Of a stretch of DNA of 64,000 nucleotides, positions 1-8,896 are shown in pieces. How positions within the stretch are numbered: the stretch's first letter is position 1; each line of letters opens with the position of its first letter. The notes under the pieces were generated by a model that saw only the letters and a list, made by a program, of their open reading frames with translations, was not told where the DNA came from and did not search any database. This DNA comes from an uncultured Steroidobacter sp. Lineage in GTDB: Bacteria > Pseudomonadota > Gammaproteobacteria > Steroidobacterales > Steroidobacteraceae. Both the position numbers and the translations under genes were made by a program. The DNA is taken from assembly GCA_937864115.1 (NCBI GenBank), contig CALMII010000028.1:248001-312000 (forward strand). Direction: 5' to 3'.

Positions 1-1481
1 TACATCGAGGCCCCGGAAGGATTCAGGCGCACCTTGCCGTCGCGCGCATTCACGCCGAGCCGCAGCTTCGTGAATTTCACGCCGGCGAAGATCGCTTCGC
101 CGATGCGCAGCTCGCCGCGCGCGTTGAGATTGCGCAGGGTGTCGACGGGGATCTCGGCGGGCGGACTCTTTTCCTTCGCCTCCTTCGTTTTCGCCGCCGC
201 TTCCGCCGGTGCCGGCTCCAGATAACGATCCACATCGATGCGATCGACATCGAGGTCGAAACGCAGCGCCTCGTTCTCGATGCTGGCGAGACCGAGCGAC
301 CCCTTGGCCGTCGTGTCGTCGAGCTTCAGTTCGACGTCGTTCAGCATGGCGGTGTCGCCGCTCACGGCAACGGTGCTCGCAAAACTGAGCGAACCCAGCA
401 CGGCCGGATCGGTGGTCGTCGGCACGGCGACTCCCAGCTTCGGCAGCCATTCGCGCAGCGACACCGGCGCCAGCCGCAACGGTCCGCCCAGGCGCGGACT
501 GTCCAGGATTTCCTCGCCATGCAGCGCGCCGGTGATGCGGGCCCCGGCGAGTTCGACCTGCAGTTCCGGCAGATCTGCGACCTGCGTCGCAAGATTGGCG
601 ACGACCTGCGACGCCTGCACCTGCACGGGGACGCCCGCGGCCGGAAATCCATCACCCTTCCAGGTCGTTTTCAGCATCAGGCCGTCAAGTTGATACAGCT
701 CCTGACCGATATCGAGAGATACCGATCTGGCCCGGACCTGGACCGGAATGCCCTCGGGGGGATAACCCTGGCCCGACACCGTGACTTCGATCTCCGGGTC
801 GTCGAGGCGATGCCGGTTGCCGCCCAGGTCCGCCGTTGCCGTGGATTCGACATGCACCTTGAAGGACAACGCATTGCCCTCCTCCAGCACGAAGCCGAGC
901 TGCAGCGGGAAGGGCTCGCCGGATTGAAAGCGCCCCGACTCCAGGTTGAAGTCGCGCACGACGCGTCGCGTCTGTGTCTGCCGGTTTTCCATGGCGATGG
1001 ACGACTCCCTGATCTCGATGCCGGCCAGCGTCTGGAACGAGGTCGACGAGGATTCGGCGGTCTCGGGCTGCGAGGCGGTGCGCTCGCGCAGATCGGCCCA
1101 GTTCTCGCGGCCGCGCTCGTCGGTGATGAGGCGGATACGCGCGCCATGCAGTTCCACGGTGCCGATTTCCAGCCGGCCGCGCAGCAACGGCCACAGGCGC
1201 GCACTCAGACGCGCACGTTCGATCGAGACGAAGGGTTCGTCGCCGAAGCCCGGCGCCTCGCTCAGCGAGGCCGCGCCGGTTTGCAGGGCCAGCCACGGAA
1301 AGACCGACAGCTTCAGATCGCCGCTGAGGGTGAGCTGGCGGCCGGTTTCGCGTTCGACGATCGCCGCGATGTCGTCGCGATAGTCGTTCGGATCGACGAA
1401 CACGACGACCAGGACAACCGCCACGACGATCAGCGCCAGCAGCGCCGCAACGGTATAGCCGGCGATCTTGAGTATCCGCAT
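1..1481 (-). CDS. AsmA family protein (partial, C-terminus outside window)
   Basis: The 493 codons visible read right to left from an ATG at 1481, and the frame is still open at base 1. The N-terminus MRILKIAGYTVAALLALIVV is one membrane anchor. It is followed by VFVDPNDYRDDIAAIVERET and TGRQLTLSGDLKLSVFPW, the pattern that opens AsmA-family proteins. The rest is the repetitive beta-rich sequence of that family (LGNVELHG-like and GSLGLASIENEALRFDLDVD-like segments), ending in view around a proline/lysine-rich stretch. AsmA-like proteins are inner-membrane-anchored periplasmic proteins linked to outer-membrane lipid transport and assembly. A GAGG ribosome site lies about 7 bases upstream of the start. 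The gene is divergent from the kinase at 1601. The family assignment is firm. The exact subfamily cannot be judged without the C-terminus. Confidence 0.85.
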   Translation of the reverse strand, partial: MRILKIAGYTVAALLALIVVAVVLVVVFVDPNDYRDDIAAIVERETGRQLTLSGDLKLSVFPWLALQTGAASLSEAPGFGDEPFVSIERARLSARLWPLLRGRLEIGTVELHGARIRLITDERGRENWADLRERTASQPETAESSSTSFQTLAGIEIRESSIAMENRQTQTRRVVRDFNLESGRFQSGEPFPLQLGFVLEEGNALSFKVHVESTATADLGGNRHRLDDPEIEVTVSGQGYPPEGIPVQVRARSVSLDIGQELYQLDGLMLKTTWKGDGFPAAGVPVQVQASQVVANLATQVADLPELQVELAGARITGALHGEEILDSPRLGGPLRLAPVSLREWLPKLGVAVPTTTDPAVLGSLSFASTVAVSGDTAMLNDVELKLDDTTAKGSLGLASIENEALRFDLDVDRIDVDRYLEPAPAEAAAKTKEAKEKSPPAEIPVDTLRNLNARGELRIGEAIFAGVKFTKLRLGVNARDGKVRLNPSGASM

Positions 1482-1600
1482 CGTTCAACCTCGTGCCCGC
1501 AGTGGGTTTTCGCGCCCTGCGTGCGAGGACGCGTGCGCGCGGCCGATTCTAGCAGGGGTGCGCGACACGCCTGTGCAGCGGCCCGCCGGAGCATCGCGCC

Positions 1601-4600
1601 GTGATGGTCCTGCTGTCGGTCATCGCAGGCGCCCTCGGCGGCTTTCTGCTGGCACGCTTCGCCCCGGTCCGGCTGCGCCGTACGACGCACCCGCCGGTCC
1701 TGCGTCCGGGGCCGCAGGGACACGCTGAACTGCTCGAACGGCTCCGGCTGTCGTCGCAGACCGCGGGGTTCGCCACCTGGGCGATGGATGTCGACCGCAG
1801 TGCGCTGTCCGCCGACGAACACCTGTGGTCGCTGTTCCGCATTCCGCCGACGCCGCATCCGCGCGATCTGCTGCTGCGCGTGCACGAAGCGGATCGCACC
1901 GCGGTGTTCGAGACGATCGAGTCGGCGGCGCGCGATCCGCAAGGCGGCGTGTACTGCGTGCACTATCGCATCACCTGCGGCGACGGTGCCGAACGTCACA
2001 TGGAAACGCACGTGCGCGCCCTTCGCGATGCGCACGGCGCGGGCCCGACGCGCCTGCTCGGCGTCGCGCGCGATGTCACGGACGAAACACTGCGCGCGCG
2101 ACAGTTGCAGGAGCATGCGGATCATCTGCAACGGGTGATCGAACGGTTCAACGCCTCCATCGAGACCGCCGGCTTCTCGCCGTGGGAAATCGATCCGCGC
2201 ACGGAGAAATTCATCTGGGCGGAAAACCGCATCGCGGCCTTCGGCCTGGCCGACGTGCCGCTGGAAGACTACGGCGACGCGCTGAGCCGCATGATGCATC
2301 CGCAGGATCTCGAAGAGATGCGGGACGCGGGCCGGCGCGCCATCGCGGAGAAGCTGCCGAGCTATTCCTATCGCTATCGCCTGATGCGCCCCGATGGGCT
2401 GGTGCGATACATGCAGTCGCACGTGCGCATCGTGCGCGACGCCGATGGCCAGGCGATGCGCCTGCTCGGTTCGACCACGGACATCACCAACGAGGTCCAG
2501 ACCAACGATCTGCTGCAACGTCAGGCCGAACAGGAACGCACGCTGCTCGACCGGCTCAACATCGCGACCCAGGCCGCCGGCATCAGTTCCTGGGAAATCG
2601 ACCTGGAGCAGCAGCGCTTCCTGTGGCGCGAAAACACGCTCGAAGGCGTGCCGATGCCCGAGGACGATTCGCTCGAGGCGTTCGGCCGCGTGCTGCATCC
2701 GGACGATCGCGGCGTCTTCCTGGCGGCGCTGAAGCAGGCGTTCCGCAGCCACGGCGACCGTCTCTCGTACCGCTATCGCGCGGTGGCGGCGGACGGCCGC
2801 ATCATCCACGCACAGGCGAATGCGCGCCTGATCCGCAACGAGGCCGACCGCGTGACGCGCCTGCTCGGCGTCACCTGGGACGTCACCAAGGAAGTCGAGG
2901 CGGCACAGCAGCTCAAGGAACAGGCCGAACACGAGCGCACGCTGCTCGACCGGCTGAGCATCGCCACGCAGGTCGCCAACATCAGCTCCTGGCAGCTCGA
3001 CCTGCACAAGCGCGAATTCATGTGGGTCGAGAATCCCATCCACGCGATGCGGCCCGACGATCCTGCCGCCATGACGGTGGGCGCATTGCTCGAAGCGATC
3101 CATCCCGACGATCGCGAAAGCACCGTCAATGCGATCCAGGAGAGCATGGCCGCCGGCACCGACCGCGTGTCGTATCGCTATCGCGCGCTGCCGTCGTCCG
3201 GGCGCATGGTGCACGTGCAGAACTACGCCAAGCTCATCTTCGATGAAAAGGGCCAGCCCGCGAGCCTGCTCGGCGCGTCGTGGGACGTCACGCGCGAAGT
3301 GGAAGCAGCGCAGACCCTCGAACAGCAGGCGCGCCTGCTGCGCGACGCCGAACGCCGGCTGGAGCGCGCCTCGCTGTCGAGTTCCGAAGGCCACTGGGAA
3401 TCGGTGCTCGGCAGCGGCAGCGTCTGGGCGTCGTCCAGCTACCACGCGCTGCTCGGCTATCCCGATGGCGGGCTGCCCACGACTCTCGAAGAGTTCCAGA
3501 ACCGCATCGAGCACCCCGACGACGTCGCCGTGAGCCGCAAGGCGCTGGAGCGCCACGCGGCCGACGGCACGCCCTTCGTATTCGAACATCGCTTGCGCAC
3601 GGCCGCCGGCGAATATCGCTGGATCCGCACCCGCGGCAGCGTCGAACGCGATGCGCAGGGCAACGCGGTGAGCATGTCGGGATCGATCCAGGACATCCAC
3701 GAACAGAAGCTGGCGGAGGATGCCCTGCGGCAGGCCCAGGCGCGTTTCGAGCGCGCCATCGCCGGTACGCAGGACGGCCTGTGGGAAGCCGATGCCGATG
3801 GCACGGCCTGGTCGTCGCCGCGGCTCGCGCGGCTGCTCGGCTATCCGGAAAACGATCTGCCGACCGACGTCAATTTCCTGCGCGACCGGCTGCATCCCGA
3901 CGATGTCGCGACCGCCACGGCCGCGACGCTCGCGCACATGGAACACGACCAGCCCTACGACATGGAAATCCGCCTGCGCATGTGCGATGGCGCGTACCGC
4001 TGGTTCCGCGCCCGCGGCACGGCGGAGCGCGATGACGGCGGTCGCGCCCTGCGCGTCTCCGGTTCGCTGCAGGACGTGACCGACGCGCGCGAAGCGCGCG
4101 AAGAACTGCTGCGTGCCACGCAGGCGGCCGAAGCGGCCAACCGCGCCAAGAGCGAGTTCCTGGCCAACGTCAGCCACGAAATCCGCACGCCGATGAACGG
4201 CATCATCGGCATGACCGGCCTGCTGCTGGAAACCGCGCTCGACCGCACGCAGCGCGACTACGCCGGAACCATCCGCGGCAGCGCCGATTCGCTGCTGATC
4301 GTCATCAACGACATTCTCGACTTCTCCAAGATCGAGGCCGGCAAGCTCGACATCGAAGCGCTCGAAATGGATCTGCGCGCCAACGTCGAGGACGTCGGCG
4401 GCGTCATGGCCTTCCAGGCCGCGGCGCGCAATCTGGAACTCGTCGTGCACGTGCATCCGCAGGTGCCGGCGCGCCTCATCGGCGATCCGCAGCGGCTGCG
4501 CCAGTGCCTGATCAACCTGGTCGGCAATGCCGTCAAGTTCACGCCGACGGGCGAGATCGTCATCGAAGTCAGTCTCGCCGGGCGGCGCGACGGCAAGGCG

Positions 4601-6112
4601 CTGGTGCAGTTCGAAGTGCGCGACACCGGCATCGGTATCGCGCCGGAAAAACTCAAGTCGCTGTTCCAGCCGTTCGTGCAGGCCGACTCCTCCACCACGC
4701 GACACTTCGGCGGCACCGGCCTCGGCCTGTCGATCGTGCGACGCCTGGTGGAGATGATGGGCGGCGAGGTCGGCGTCGAGAGCGAACCGGGCGCGGGCTC
4801 GGTGTTCTGGTTCGTCCTGCCGATGGAGCCCGCCGCGCAGCAGACGATGACGGTGCCGCTCGATCTCACGCGGCTCGGCCGACGCATCCTCGTGGTCGAC
4901 GATCAGGAAACCAATCGCCGCGTGCTGGGCGGCCAGCTGCTGCACGCGGGCTACGAAGCCAGCCTCGCCGGCAGCGGCGAGGAAGCGCTGCGGCTCATGC
5001 GCATCGCGCTCAACGACGGCCATCCGTTCGAAGTCGTGATCGTCGACAACCGCATGCAGGACATGGACGGCGCCGCGCTCGGCCAGCGCATCAACAAGGA
5101 TCCGGAACTGTCGCAGGCGCGCGTGATCGTGCTGACGTCGCTCGACCGCCACGGCGACATGCAGCGCTTCGCGTCGCTGGGTTTCGCCGGCTACCTCACC
5201 AAACCGATCCGCGCGCGCGAGCTGTTCGAATGTCTCGACAAGGTGCTGTCGCGCGATGCGAAGGAATGGCATCTGCAGAGCCAGCCGATCGTCACACGCG
5301 GCTCGCTCTCCGGCTCGGAAAGCGGCCGGCGCTATCACGGCAACGTGCTGCTGGTGGAGGACAACGCGGTCAACCAGAAGGTCGCGGTGCGCTTCCTGGA
5401 GCGCATGGGCTGCAAGGTGCGCGTGGCCGACAACGGCGCCGAAGGCGTCAAGGCCTGGCAGGAAGGCCGCTTCGACATCGTGCTGATGGATCTGCAGATG
5501 CCGGTCATGGACGGTCTCACCGCGACGCGCCGCATCCGCGAACTCGAGCGCGGACAGTCGGCGCGCACGACGCCGATCGTCGCCCTCACCGCGAATGCGA
5601 TGTCAGGCCAGCTCGAACGCTGTCTCGAAGCGGGGATGAACGACTTCCTCACCAAGCCGCTGGAGATCGCGCGGCTGCACGAGACGCTGGATCGTTACGG
5701 CCTGGGCTCCGCGGCGGAGACCGCGCCCGCGAGCGTCGCACCGGCCTCCGTCGAGAACGTGCCCGTCGAACTCGCCCGGCTGCACGAACTGACGGCCGGC
5801 GACTGGGAGTTCGCGCATGAACTGGCGAGCACGTTCATTGCGAGCGGCGAGCAGGTGCTGAAGGAAATCCATGCGGCACTCGCGAGCCTCGATCGGCCCG
5901 CGCTGGCGCGCGCCGCGCACAAGCTCAAGGGCGCGAGCGCCAACATCTATGCCGAGACGCTGCGTGCACTGTCGGCCGAACTCGAGACGAACGGTCCCGG
6001 CCTGGATCAGCCGCGGCTCAGGGACCTCGTGCTCGGCGTGGATCTCGAATTCCAGCGCGCTGCGCAGTTCCTGCATGCGCAGGTGGACGGGGCGGTGCAG
6101 AAGGCGGGGTGA
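1601..6112 (+). CDS. Hybrid sensor histidine kinase, six PAS, HisKA-HATPase, two REC, HPt
   Basis: This is a 1503-residue hybrid kinase. A short N-terminal hydrophobic segment (residues 1-20) is followed by six PAS/PAC units, roughly 45-165, 175-300, 305-430, 435-565, 570-700 and 705-840. Units 2 to 4 share near-identical linkers (LLDRLNIATQAAGISSWEID, LLDRLSIATQVANISSWQLD), which shows internal duplication. The H-box SHEIRTPMNG has H859. The ATPase has NLVGNAVKFT and DTGIGIAPEKL. The first receiver has D1149 in VIVDNRMQDMDG, a variant motif. The second, VLMDLQMPVMDG, has D1297. The C-terminal HPt has H1440 in AAHKLKGASANIY. The protein therefore contains a full phosphorelay ending in HPt, of BarA/ArcB type. 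The output partner is not obvious; the REC-GGDEF gene at 6209 is convergent. The start is GTG 1601 or ATG 1604, with GGAGC upstream. Confidence 0.93.
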   Translation: MMVLLSVIAGALGGFLLARFAPVRLRRTTHPPVLRPGPQGHAELLERLRLSSQTAGFATWAMDVDRSALSADEHLWSLFRIPPTPHPRDLLLRVHEADRTAVFETIESAARDPQGGVYCVHYRITCGDGAERHMETHVRALRDAHGAGPTRLLGVARDVTDETLRARQLQEHADHLQRVIERFNASIETAGFSPWEIDPRTEKFIWAENRIAAFGLADVPLEDYGDALSRMMHPQDLEEMRDAGRRAIAEKLPSYSYRYRLMRPDGLVRYMQSHVRIVRDADGQAMRLLGSTTDITNEVQTNDLLQRQAEQERTLLDRLNIATQAAGISSWEIDLEQQRFLWRENTLEGVPMPEDDSLEAFGRVLHPDDRGVFLAALKQAFRSHGDRLSYRYRAVAADGRIIHAQANARLIRNEADRVTRLLGVTWDVTKEVEAAQQLKEQAEHERTLLDRLSIATQVANISSWQLDLHKREFMWVENPIHAMRPDDPAAMTVGALLEAIHPDDRESTVNAIQESMAAGTDRVSYRYRALPSSGRMVHVQNYAKLIFDEKGQPASLLGASWDVTREVEAAQTLEQQARLLRDAERRLERASLSSSEGHWESVLGSGSVWASSSYHALLGYPDGGLPTTLEEFQNRIEHPDDVAVSRKALERHAADGTPFVFEHRLRTAAGEYRWIRTRGSVERDAQGNAVSMSGSIQDIHEQKLAEDALRQAQARFERAIAGTQDGLWEADADGTAWSSPRLARLLGYPENDLPTDVNFLRDRLHPDDVATATAATLAHMEHDQPYDMEIRLRMCDGAYRWFRARGTAERDDGGRALRVSGSLQDVTDAREAREELLRATQAAEAANRAKSEFLANVSHEIRTPMNGIIGMTGLLLETALDRTQRDYAGTIRGSADSLLIVINDILDFSKIEAGKLDIEALEMDLRANVEDVGGVMAFQAAARNLELVVHVHPQVPARLIGDPQRLRQCLINLVGNAVKFTPTGEIVIEVSLAGRRDGKALVQFEVRDTGIGIAPEKLKSLFQPFVQADSSTTRHFGGTGLGLSIVRRLVEMMGGEVGVESEPGAGSVFWFVLPMEPAAQQTMTVPLDLTRLGRRILVVDDQETNRRVLGGQLLHAGYEASLAGSGEEALRLMRIALNDGHPFEVVIVDNRMQDMDGAALGQRINKDPELSQARVIVLTSLDRHGDMQRFASLGFAGYLTKPIRARELFECLDKVLSRDAKEWHLQSQPIVTRGSLSGSESGRRYHGNVLLVEDNAVNQKVAVRFLERMGCKVRVADNGAEGVKAWQEGRFDIVLMDLQMPVMDGLTATRRIRELERGQSARTTPIVALTANAMSGQLERCLEAGMNDFLTKPLEIARLHETLDRYGLGSAAETAPASVAPASVENVPVELARLHELTAGDWEFAHELASTFIASGEQVLKEIHAALASLDRPALARAAHKLKGASANIYAETLRALSAELETNGPGLDQPRLRDLVLGVDLEFQRAAQFLHAQVDGAVQKAG

Positions 6113-6114
6113 TC

Positions 6115-6196
6115 CTGTAGGTCAGGCTGCAGGTCAGGCTGTAGGTCAGGCTTCAGCCTGACTCCTTAGAGAGGCCGGCTGAAGCCGGCCCCACAG
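6115..6196. repeat. REP-like double-hairpin repeat (family A, copy 1), with a triplicated 12-bp arm
   Basis: Two perfect hairpins lie between the convergent genes 1601-6112 and 6209-7177. They are GTCAGGCT-TC-AGCCTGAC and GGCCGGCT-GA-AGCCGGCC, bounded by CTGTAG and CCACAG. In this copy the left arm CTGTAGGTCAGG occurs three times in tandem (the middle one as CTGCAGGTCAGG) before the stem closes. Five more copies lie at 22402, 32050, 50893, 59270 and 62263. The paired stems could act as a bidirectional terminator here. Confidence 0.9.
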
Positions 6197-6208
6197 GCAG
6201 AGGCAGCG

Positions 6209-7177
6209 CTAATCCATCGCCTCGACCGTCACCCGGTTCCTGCCATTCGCCTTGCTGGCATAGATGCCGGCGTCGCAGCGCGCGATGAGCGCATCGAGCG
6301 TGGCGCCCTGCTGGGCAACGGCCTGCCAGCCGCTGACGCCGAAGCTCGCAGTGACTTCGACCGTCTCGCCCGAGGGCAGCAGGCAACGCTCCGAGGCGAT
6401 GTACTGCCGCAGGTTCTCCGCAGCGGAGGCGGCGTTGCGGACGTTCGTCTCCGGCAGCACCACGACGAATTCCTCGCCGCCGTAGCGCGCGACCCAGTCG
6501 GCCGAGCGCACGTGCTTCTGCAGCTTGGCGACGAACCAGCGCAGCACTTCGTCGCCCGCGAGATGGCCGTGCGTGTCGTTGATGCGCTTGAAGTGGTCGA
6601 CGTCGCACATGACCACGGAGAGTTCGCGCCCGTAGCGCGCGGAGCGATCGATCTCGCGCGGCAGCTGTTCCATCAGGTAGCGACGGTTGTACGCACCGGT
6701 CAGCGGATCGGTGATGGAGATGCGCCGGTTCTCTTCGTTCGCGGCACGCAGCGAACGCTCCAGCGTCACGATGCGCTTGCCGGTGTTGAGCCGCGCGATC
6801 AGCTCGGGCTCGATCACGGGCTTGGTCAGATAGTCGTCGGCGCCGGCCTGCAGTCCTGCCACCACGTTCTCGATGGAATCGCGGGCCGTGAGCAGGATCG
6901 TGTAGGTATAACTCTGAGTCTCGGACTTGCGCAGCGCGCGGCACAGCGCGATGCCATCCATTTCCGGCATTTCCCAGTCGGTGATCATCAACTGGAAATC
7001 GCCCGAGCCGAGCTTGGCGACGGCCTCCACGCCGTTGCCGGCCGTCTCGACTTCGTACCCGGCCCGCTTCAGCAGGCGCGCCACGATCAGTCGCTGCGTG
7101 GGCTCGTCATCGACGAGCAGGATGCGCCAGACGGCCGCAGACGTTGCAGCGTCGTTTGTTTTCGTGGGCTCGGACAT
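6209..7177 (-). CDS. Response regulator with diguanylate cyclase output (REC-GGDEF)
   Basis: This 322-residue protein makes the second messenger c-di-GMP from two GTP, under phosphorylation control. The receiver domain (about 18-135) begins ILLVDDEPTQRLIVARLLKR and has its phosphoacceptor in MITDWEMPEMDG. The output domain (about 160-310) has DPLTGAYNRRYLMEQL and the active-site loop RYGGEEFVVVLPE, which is GGEEF and so catalytically intact. The preceding DVDHFKRINDTHGHLAGDEV carries the metal-binding Asp. The architecture matches PleD/WspR-type regulators with one receiver. I chose the ATG at 7177 (MSEPTKTND). A GTG at 7210 would add 11 residues with no better ribosome site. Upstream lies the family C repeat. 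The partner kinase may be the convergent hybrid kinase, but that is inferred from position only. Confidence 0.93.
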   Translation of the reverse strand: MSEPTKTNDAATSAAVWRILLVDDEPTQRLIVARLLKRAGYEVETAGNGVEAVAKLGSGDFQLMITDWEMPEMDGIALCRALRKSETQSYTYTILLTARDSIENVVAGLQAGADDYLTKPVIEPELIARLNTGKRIVTLERSLRAANEENRRISITDPLTGAYNRRYLMEQLPREIDRSARYGRELSVVMCDVDHFKRINDTHGHLAGDEVLRWFVAKLQKHVRSADWVARYGGEEFVVVLPETNVRNAASAAENLRQYIASERCLLPSGETVEVTASFGVSGWQAVAQQGATLDALIARCDAGIYASKANGRNRVTVEAMD

Positions 7178-7211
7178 TGCCTGCCCGATCGTAACTGTCC
7201 GGGCAGGCACA

Positions 7212-7427
7212 GAGGAAGAGGTTTCACACGGAGATCACGGAGAGCACGGAGTTCAGAACAAGGAAAAAGAAGAATTTCCACGGGGGACACGGGGAACACG
7301 GGGTCTTGAGAGAAAGAAGTTTTCTGTCCCCGTGCTCCCCGTGTTCCCCTTCCTCCCCCGTGGAAATTCTTCTTTCTTGATCTCTGGCTCCGTGTTCTCC
7401 GTGCTCTCCGTGTGAACCCTCTTCCTC
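7212..7427. repeat. Nested inverted repeat of 9-bp units (family C, copy 1)
   Basis: This large imperfect palindrome fills the gap between the genes at 6209-7177 and 7428-8312. The outer arms are GAGGAAGAGG, then tandem 9-mers of type CACGGAGAT/CACGGAGAG, with their inverted copies on the right. The inner arms are TTTCCACGGGGGACACGGGG-type 9-mers and their complement around position 7300-7370. The right end touches the stop codon at 7428. Related copies are at 40371-40452 (inner part only) and 50204-50400 (both layers). Confidence 0.85.
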
Positions 7428-8312
7428 TTACCTGCAGATCTCCACGCCGCCATTGAGCGTCTTCACGCGCACGCGGGCGCTGCCGTTGCCTTCCTTGAAT
7501 CGCAGGGCATTGCCCGGGGCGAATTCGCGGGTGCGGACCGACTTCGGGCCGAAGCAGTTGTCGATTTCGCCATTGAAGGTTTCGATGTCGAACTCCGCAT
7601 TCACCGGGGACTGCAGCAGGAACGACAGATCGCCGTTGATGGCTTCGGCTTCGAGCGTGGCGTCGGCGGCGAGTGCGGCGTGCAGACGCAGTTCGCCGTT
7701 GGTGGTCTGGATGCGGCCGCGGGCGAGCGTCGCCATGCGCACGTCCATGTCGCCGGTGACGGTTTCGAGCGTCAGCTCGCCGGCGAGGTTGTCGAGATTC
7801 ACGTCGCCGCTGACCGTGTTCACGGCCATGCGGCCCGGGGTCTTGCGGCCGGCGACCGTGACTTCGCCGCTGATGGTCTTGATGCGGACTTCCTCCTGCC
7901 ACGCCTGCGTGCTGATGGAACCGCTGACGGCCTGCAGGCGCTGCGCGCCGCGCACATCGGCGATCGTCTGGTCGGCGCTCACGGTCTTGACGATGAGCGT
8001 GCTGTCGCGCGGCACTTCGACGATGAGATCGGAACCGGAGCTGCTGCGCCCGCTGCGCACGATGACGTTGATGGACGTGCGGCCCTTGCTGCTGCCGACA
8101 TCGAGCCGCTCGGTGCCGTCGCCGAGGTCGGCATGCACCTGCACTTCCGCGCGGTCCCAGCCACGCACCTGGACCTCGCCGGCCACGTTCACGATCTCCA
8201 CTTCGCCGCGGGCATCCGCCGGCACGGTGCGCTCCACCGTATCGGCCTGCGCTATTGCGCTGAGCGTGAGCAGCGCGGCGATCACGCTGAGGATTCTTCT
8301 CGTCGACTTCAT
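7428..8312 (-). CDS. DUF4097-type secreted beta-repeat protein
   Basis: This is a 294-residue exported protein of unknown function. A signal peptide (MKSTRRILSVIAALLTLSAIAQA) precedes a mature region of short repeated beta units such as VSGDVNLDNLAGELTLETVT, TISGEVTVAGRK and TTNGELRLHA. This is the parallel beta-helix-like pattern of the DUF4097/head-GIN family, proteins often encoded beside ECF sigma factors. Its start overlaps the stop of the 8309-8896 gene, so it is the third gene of a sigma/membrane-partner/DUF4097 operon and is probably cotranscribed and induced with it. A family C repeat directly follows its stop. The family is confident and the role is unknown. Confidence 0.85.
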   Translation of the reverse strand: MKSTRRILSVIAALLTLSAIAQADTVERTVPADARGEVEIVNVAGEVQVRGWDRAEVQVHADLGDGTERLDVGSSKGRTSINVIVRSGRSSSGSDLIVEVPRDSTLIVKTVSADQTIADVRGAQRLQAVSGSISTQAWQEEVRIKTISGEVTVAGRKTPGRMAVNTVSGDVNLDNLAGELTLETVTGDMDVRMATLARGRIQTTNGELRLHAALAADATLEAEAINGDLSFLLQSPVNAEFDIETFNGEIDNCFGPKSVRTREFAPGNALRFKEGNGSARVRVKTLNGGVEICR

Positions 8313-8896
8313 AGACGCGTCTCGCTCGGGGATGACGTCAGGACCGGTACGTTCATGTCGGTGACGCTGCCGAGCAGCGCCAGTTCGCTTTGATACGTGG
8401 ACAGCAGCAGTTCCTGCAGCAGCGGATGGCTGGGATGCTCGGCGAGCGTGGCCGAGATCTCGCTCGCCGCACGACGCAGGTCCGCCAGATTGCGTTCGAG
8501 CTTCGCACGCGTCACCGGCGGCAGCGTCGCGACCTGGCGCTGGAACTCTGCGTCCAGCGCCGCGCGCGCCTGCAGGTATTCCGCACCCAGCGCCTGCTGC
8601 GCAAAGCTCGCCGGCATCGCCGGCACGACCGGCTGATGCATTTCAGTCGCACGCTGGGCCTGCAGCACGTTCTCCTGCACGATCTGGCGCGTGATCACGT
8701 AGGTCGTCAGCGACGAGGCGATCACCAGCACGACGCCGGCGGCCAGGCGCATCCACAAAGCGGACGACGGGCGACGGACGACGGGCGACGGGCCGGCGAT
8801 TTCCGCCTCGATGCCCGCCCACAGATCGCGCGTCGGCGCGACCTCGCGCGGCAAGGCCTCGAGTGCGACATCGAGAGGATCACGACGAGAGTTCAT
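8309..8896 (-). CDS. Single-pass membrane protein, probable anti-sigma factor
   Basis: This 195-residue protein lies between an ECF sigma factor and a DUF4097 protein, overlapping both neighbours by 4 bases. The N-terminal cytoplasmic part (1-45) includes DPLDVALEALPREVAPTRDL and a WAGIEAEI segment, a common opening of anti-sigma-type proteins. One transmembrane segment follows (about 47-68, LWMRLAAGVVLVIASSLTTY). The periplasmic part is helical (FQRQVATLPPVTRAKLERNL and around it) and resembles a heavy-metal-resistance/CnrR-like coil. There is no HxxxCxxC zinc motif, so it is not a classical ZAS anti-sigma factor. The role as the sigma factor's membrane-bound inhibitor or sensor is inferred from position, topology and length. 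Confidence 0.7.
   Translation of the reverse strand: MNSRRDPLDVALEALPREVAPTRDLWAGIEAEIAGPSPVVRRPSSALWMRLAAGVVLVIASSLTTYVITRQIVQENVLQAQRATEMHQPVVPAMPASFAQQALGAEYLQARAALDAEFQRQVATLPPVTRAKLERNLADLRRAASEISATLAEHPSHPLLQELLLSTYQSELALLGSVTDMNVPVLTSSPSETRL

Noticed and set aside
1430..5338. A 1302-codon open frame on the minus strand opposite the hybrid kinase
   Set aside because: It lies opposite clear PAS, kinase and receiver domains, has very low complexity (His/Arg/Ala-rich) and no family pattern. Long antisense frames are common in GC-rich DNA.
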